From assembly GCA_903920835.1 (NCBI GenBank), contig CAIXNQ010000271.1, forward strand, positions 1 to 6,617: a stretch of DNA of 6,617 nucleotides, written 5' to 3'. A program made the position numbers and the translations under genes. The stretch is from an uncultured Bacteroidota bacterium. GTDB taxonomy: Bacteria > Bacteroidota > Bacteroidia > Flavobacteriales > Flavobacteriaceae. The notes under the pieces were generated by a model. It worked only from the letters and a program-made list of their open reading frames with translations, made no database searches and was not told the origin of the DNA. Position 1 is the first letter of the stretch. Every line of letters starts with the position of its first letter. This document shows positions 6,330 through 6,617 of this stretch, piece after piece.

Positions 6330-6444
6330 TCTATTTTCAGGCGCAAAGCCTCAAAATTCATATTCACAGGGTGAAATTTCAAGGTCAAAGCCTGAAATTT
6401 CACCCTTTTTGCTTGAAATTTCAAGGTCGGAGGTTTAAATTTAA
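6330..6444. repeat. Degenerate 21-bp tandem array built on a palindrome
   Basis: The 10-bp palindrome TGAAATTTCA occurs exactly at 6372, 6393 and 6414, spaced by 21 bases. In the same register, 6351 (TCAAAATTCA) and 6435 (TTAAATTTAA) match 8 of 10 bases, and 6330 (TCTATTTTCA) matches 7. Alternate units also share their tails: TGAAATTTCAAGGTC is repeated exactly at 6372-6386 and 6414-6428, and CAAAGCC closes the units at 6330 and 6372. This gives a secondary 42-base period. The array fills most of the convergent intergenic gap. Read on the minus strand, it would encode seven-residue repeats (KFQALTL-like), but no ATG start or known family supports a gene. Confidence 0.65.
6369..6410 (+). terminator. 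Intrinsic terminator after the oxoamine synthase
   Basis: GGGTGAAATTTCA (6369-6381) pairs perfectly with TGAAATTTCACCC (6393-6405). Two further G-C pairs can form inside past one bulged A, leaving a small loop, and TTTTT follows at 6406-6410. This is a strong rightward intrinsic terminator 85 bases after the stop at 6283. There is no matching T tract on the minus strand, so it is not obviously bidirectional. The arms are two units of the 21-bp array. Confidence 0.72.
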
Positions 6445-6505
6445 TTATGAATTGGACCGTTTCGTAACTTTTTTTGAAAAATTAGTTCAATAAATTATTT
6501 TTCAA

Positions 6506-6617
6506 CTAATCGTGATTCTCAATCTGTTTATAAGCATCGATAACTTTTTTGACCAATCGGTGTCTCACAATATCTTTGTCGTCAAGATAAATAATTCCGA
6601 TGCCGTCAACGTCTTTC
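6506..6617 (-). CDS. phoH: PhoH-family ATPase, C-terminal end (5' part outside window)
   Basis: Only the last 36 codons are present, ending with TAG at 6508-6506. The reading is KDVDGIGIIYLDDKDIVRHR followed by LVKKVIDAYKQIENHD. The 'GIGIIYLDxxDIVRHxLVxxVIxAY' pattern is the conserved C-terminus of chromosomal PhoH/YbeZ-type P-loop ATPases, cytoplasmic proteins linked to RNA metabolism and often to the YbeY endonuclease. The Walker motifs lie outside the window, so the assignment rests on this tail alone. The gene converges on the oxoamine synthase with 222 bases between the stops. A 9-bp dyad (6474-6482 with 6497-6505) just past the stop has no T tract in the right direction. Confidence 0.8.
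   Translation of the reverse strand, partial: KDVDGIGIIYLDDKDIVRHRLVKKVIDAYKQIENHD

Noticed and set aside
6227..6424. Minus-strand open frame with seven-residue repeats (KFQA-type) across the 21-bp array
   Set aside because: It lacks an ATG, overlaps the 3' end of the oxoamine synthase, and its periodicity is the direct result of the 21-base DNA repeat. No known domain is visible.
6330..6444. Short CRISPR array
   Set aside because: The repeats are 10-bp palindromes with 11-base partly shared spacers, far shorter than CRISPR repeats and spacers, and no cas gene is present.
6474..6505. Terminator for the PhoH gene on the minus strand
   Set aside because: There is a 9-bp dyad (TTGAAAAAT with ATTTTTCAA), but the stem is nearly all A-T and is followed by A residues on the minus strand, not a T tract.

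Overview
The window looks like chromosomal DNA of a member of the Flavobacteriaceae, most likely Flavobacterium or a close relative. The reasons are the A+T-rich composition, the A-rich leaders without Shine-Dalgarno motifs, the recurring Bacteroidetes -7 promoter element (TAnnTTTGC) just upstream of genes, and the protein set: a short methylmalonyl-CoA mutase beta subunit, an FtsB/DivIC-like protein, a flavobacterial DUF4268 protein, a CoA-type Nudix hydrolase, a PlsC-like acyltransferase and an alpha-oxoamine synthase. All assignments come from reading motifs. No database search was run.

Left half (1-3331) is transcribed leftward. In transcription order it holds a DUF4268 protein (2897-3331), uridine kinase udk (2231-2839), an FtsB/DivIC-like septum protein (1850-2173), the methylmalonyl-CoA mutase small subunit mutA (458-1813), and a type II toxin-antitoxin pair. 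The antitoxin (199-432) overlaps a ParE/RelE toxin that runs off the left edge (1-209). Gaps are 25-57 bases, so the block could be read together, but udk has a clean -7 element of its own and the toxin-antitoxin pair may have one overlapping the mutA stop. The large mutase subunit, expected to partner MutA, is not in the window.

Right half (3332-6283) is transcribed rightward. After a divergent promoter region with a perfect 10-bp inverted repeat come a Nudix CoA pyrophosphatase (3439-4077), a PlsC-family acyltransferase with altered catalytic motifs (4121-4921) and an alpha-oxoamine synthase (5025-6283). The last two each have their own -7 element. The oxoamine synthase is broken by a one-base deletion in an A tract near 5409-5412, which is either a real mutation or a sequencing error. 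Its family makes the long-chain base of sphingolipids or sulfonolipids, so it and the acyltransferase may both serve membrane lipid synthesis.

The convergent gap (6284-6505) holds the most unusual non-coding structure: about 115 bases in which a 10-bp palindrome (TGAAATTTCA and variants) recurs every 21 bases. Two units fold into a 13-bp perfect stem followed by five T residues, a good intrinsic terminator for the rightward genes. The window ends inside the C-terminus of a leftward PhoH-family gene (6506-6617). I found no convincing evidence of a wholly new multi-gene system. The points most worth checking are the repeat array, the acyltransferase motifs, the frameshift and the toxin-antitoxin placement.
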